Positions 5,291 to 6,277 of a stretch of DNA of 6,277 bases are shown in pieces. A model generated the notes under the pieces. That model had not been told where the DNA came from. It saw only the letters and a list, made by a program, of their open reading frames with translations, and made no database searches. How positions within the stretch are numbered: the stretch's first letter is position 1; every line of letters begins with the position of its first letter. A program made the position numbers and the translations under genes. The DNA comes from Burkholderiales bacterium (GTDB lineage Bacteria > Pseudomonadota > Gammaproteobacteria > Burkholderiales > Casimicrobiaceae), in contig JAIRPA010000062.1 in NCBI GenBank assembly GCA_031257235.1, positions 1 through 6,277 of the forward strand, given 5' to 3'.

Positions 5291-5371
5291 TTCCTACAAA
5301 AAAACATCCGGCTTTGCCGGTGTTTTTTGGGTAATTTCAATCGGCAAAAAGTAGGTTTTCACTTTTTGCCG
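5291..5371. repeat. Two-hairpin repeat, copy 3
   Basis: This 81-bp unit aligns gap-free with 844-924. Hairpin one has upper stem CCGGC (5308-5312)/GCCGG (5316-5320), loop TTT, unpaired T5307 and a lower A/T stem. Hairpin two pairs CGGCAAAAAGT (5342-5352) with ACTTTTTGCCG (5361-5371) over loop AGGTTTTC. Two pairs of hairpin two differ from copy 2 on both sides at once, so pairing is kept. It fills the aroC to PIN spacer; 5226-5290 shows nothing else clear. Confidence 0.75.
5297..5329 (-). terminator. Probable intrinsic terminator of aroC (hairpin one of repeat copy 3)
   Basis: On the minus strand an A-run leads into CCGGC-AAA-GCCGG, then AT, G and seven T, about 66 nt past the aroC stop. The A-run before the stem makes it potentially active in both directions. 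It would separate aroC from the PIN module. The T-run begins three bases after the GC stem, within the usual range if the A/T pairs extend the stem. Confidence 0.6.
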
Positions 5372-5394
5372 AACGATTCCCTTTTTGCCGTCCC

Positions 5395-6277
5395 CTACCC
5401 CTCCATGCTCCTCTGCCACAGCGCGTGATCCATCAGCACCAATGCCAGCATTGCCTCTGCCACGGGCACGGCGCGCAATCCCACGCAAGGGTCGTGTCTG
5501 CCGGTGGTCTTGATGATGGTGGCGTTGCCCGATTCGTCGATGGTTTGAAGCGGTGTGGTAATGGAGGGCGTGGGTTTGACGGCAAGGGTCACCACAATCG
5601 GCTGACCGGAAGAAATACCGCCCAATACCCCGCCCGCGTGGTTAGATAAAAAGCCGGACGGCGTGATTTGATCGTTATGCTCGCTGCCGCGCATCAACGC
5701 CGCCGCCACGCCGTCACCGATTTCCACCGCCTTGACCGCGTTGATGCCCATCATGGCGTAAGCAATATCGGCATCCAAACGATCATAAACCGGCGCGCCC
5801 AGACCGGCGGGCACGTTCGTCGCTTCAATGCGCACCGACGCGCCGCAGGAATCTTGATCGCGCCGCAGTTGATCTAAATAGCCTTCCAACAAAGCAACTT
5901 GATCCGCGTCGGCAATAAAAAAAGGATTGCGGTTGACGACTTCCCAATCTTTGATTGCAATTTCATGGATGCCCACGCGGGTCACGCAGGCGCGGATCGT
6001 AAGGCTTAACTGTTCAAACAACCATTTTTTGGCAATGGCACCGGCCGCCACGCGAACCGCGGTCTCGCGGGCAGATGCGCGTCCGCCGCCGCGATAATCA
6101 CGAAATCCGTATTTTTTAAAATAGGTATAGTCCGCGTGCCCCGGACGAAACGCCTGCGCCACGTTGTTGTAGTCTTGACTTCGGGCATCTTGATTTCTAA
6201 TTAAAAACGCAATCGGCGTGCCGGTGGTTTTGCCTTGAAACACGCCGGAGAGTATTTCGACCGTGTCCGGTTCTTTT
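5395..6277 (-). CDS. aroC: Chorismate synthase, N-terminus beyond the window
   Basis: This enzyme makes chorismate from 5-enolpyruvylshikimate-3-phosphate, the last step of the shikimate pathway, and needs reduced FMN; it is cytoplasmic. About 293 residues are present and, compared with proteobacterial AroC of about 350-360, roughly 60 N-terminal residues are missing. The frame stays open to the right edge, reading [20 protein letters not shown], so no start lies inside the window; the GTG at 6243 is an internal valine. Signature blocks are intact: RPGHADYTY with the conserved histidine, [48 protein letters not shown] and the C-terminal [18 protein letters not shown]. The sequence is closest in style to beta/gamma-proteobacterial enzymes. 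Base composition is like that of the transporter genes. A probable terminator follows at 5297-5329. Identity is certain; the pathway role follows from the family. Confidence 0.97.
   Translation of the reverse strand, partial: KEPDTVEILSGVFQGKTTGTPIAFLIRNQDARSQDYNNVAQAFRPGHADYTYFKKYGFRDYRGGGRASARETAVRVAAGAIAKKWLFEQLSLTIRACVTRVGIHEIAIKDWEVVNRNPFFIADADQVALLEGYLDQLRRDQDSCGASVRIEATNVPAGLGAPVYDRLDADIAYAMMGINAVKAVEIGDGVAAALMRGSEHNDQITPSGFLSNHAGGVLGGISSGQPIVVTLAVKPTPSITTPLQTIDESGNATIIKTTGRHDPCVGLRAVPVAEAMLALVLMDHALWQRSMEG

Overview
The window looks like chromosomal DNA from a Gram-negative proteobacterium. The chorismate synthase reads like a beta/gamma-proteobacterial AroC, and there is a Tat-exported flavoprotein and a TAXI-type TRAP transporter. 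That combination would suit an anaerobic or host-associated betaproteobacterium of the Sutterellaceae kind, but this placement is a low-confidence guess from gene content. All five recognisable genes, plus one small unknown, lie on the minus strand, so the biological reading order runs from high to low coordinates.

In that order: (1) aroC, chorismate synthase, running off the right edge (5395-6277). (2) A short spacer holding a two-hairpin repeat that probably terminates aroC (5291-5371). (3) A visibly AT-richer two-gene module: a PIN-domain (VapC-like) putative RNase toxin followed 2 nt later by a 68-residue protein, probably its partner (4573-5219). (4) A 364-bp spacer with degenerate repeat pieces and a promoter with a dyad for the transporter genes. 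(5) The TAXI substrate-binding protein (3198-4208), a 167-bp gap with a stem-loop, and the fused TRAP membrane protein (1147-3030). (6) A 685-bp gene-free region (462-1146) dominated by a 489-bp element made of inverted ends and a string of stem-loops. (7) The start of a Tat-exported FAD flavoprotein of the fumarate reductase/flavocytochrome c type (1-461), running off the left edge, with a promoter and a LysR-type dyad upstream.

The TAXI-TRAP proteins form one importer: a periplasmic receptor delivers an organic acid or amino acid to a fused DctQM-like permease. The neighbouring periplasmic flavoprotein suggests, without proving, that a related organic acid or enoate is used as electron acceptor. 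aroC and the PIN module look unrelated to that function.

The least expected material is between the genes. At least three copies of a roughly 80-bp two-hairpin repeat share an unpaired T, a 3-nt loop and compensatory base changes. Two of them sit inside a 489-bp element whose ends are inverted copies of a heptamer array plus a GC-rich hairpin. The transporter's stop codon lies inside one of those ends. I do not recognise this repeat family.
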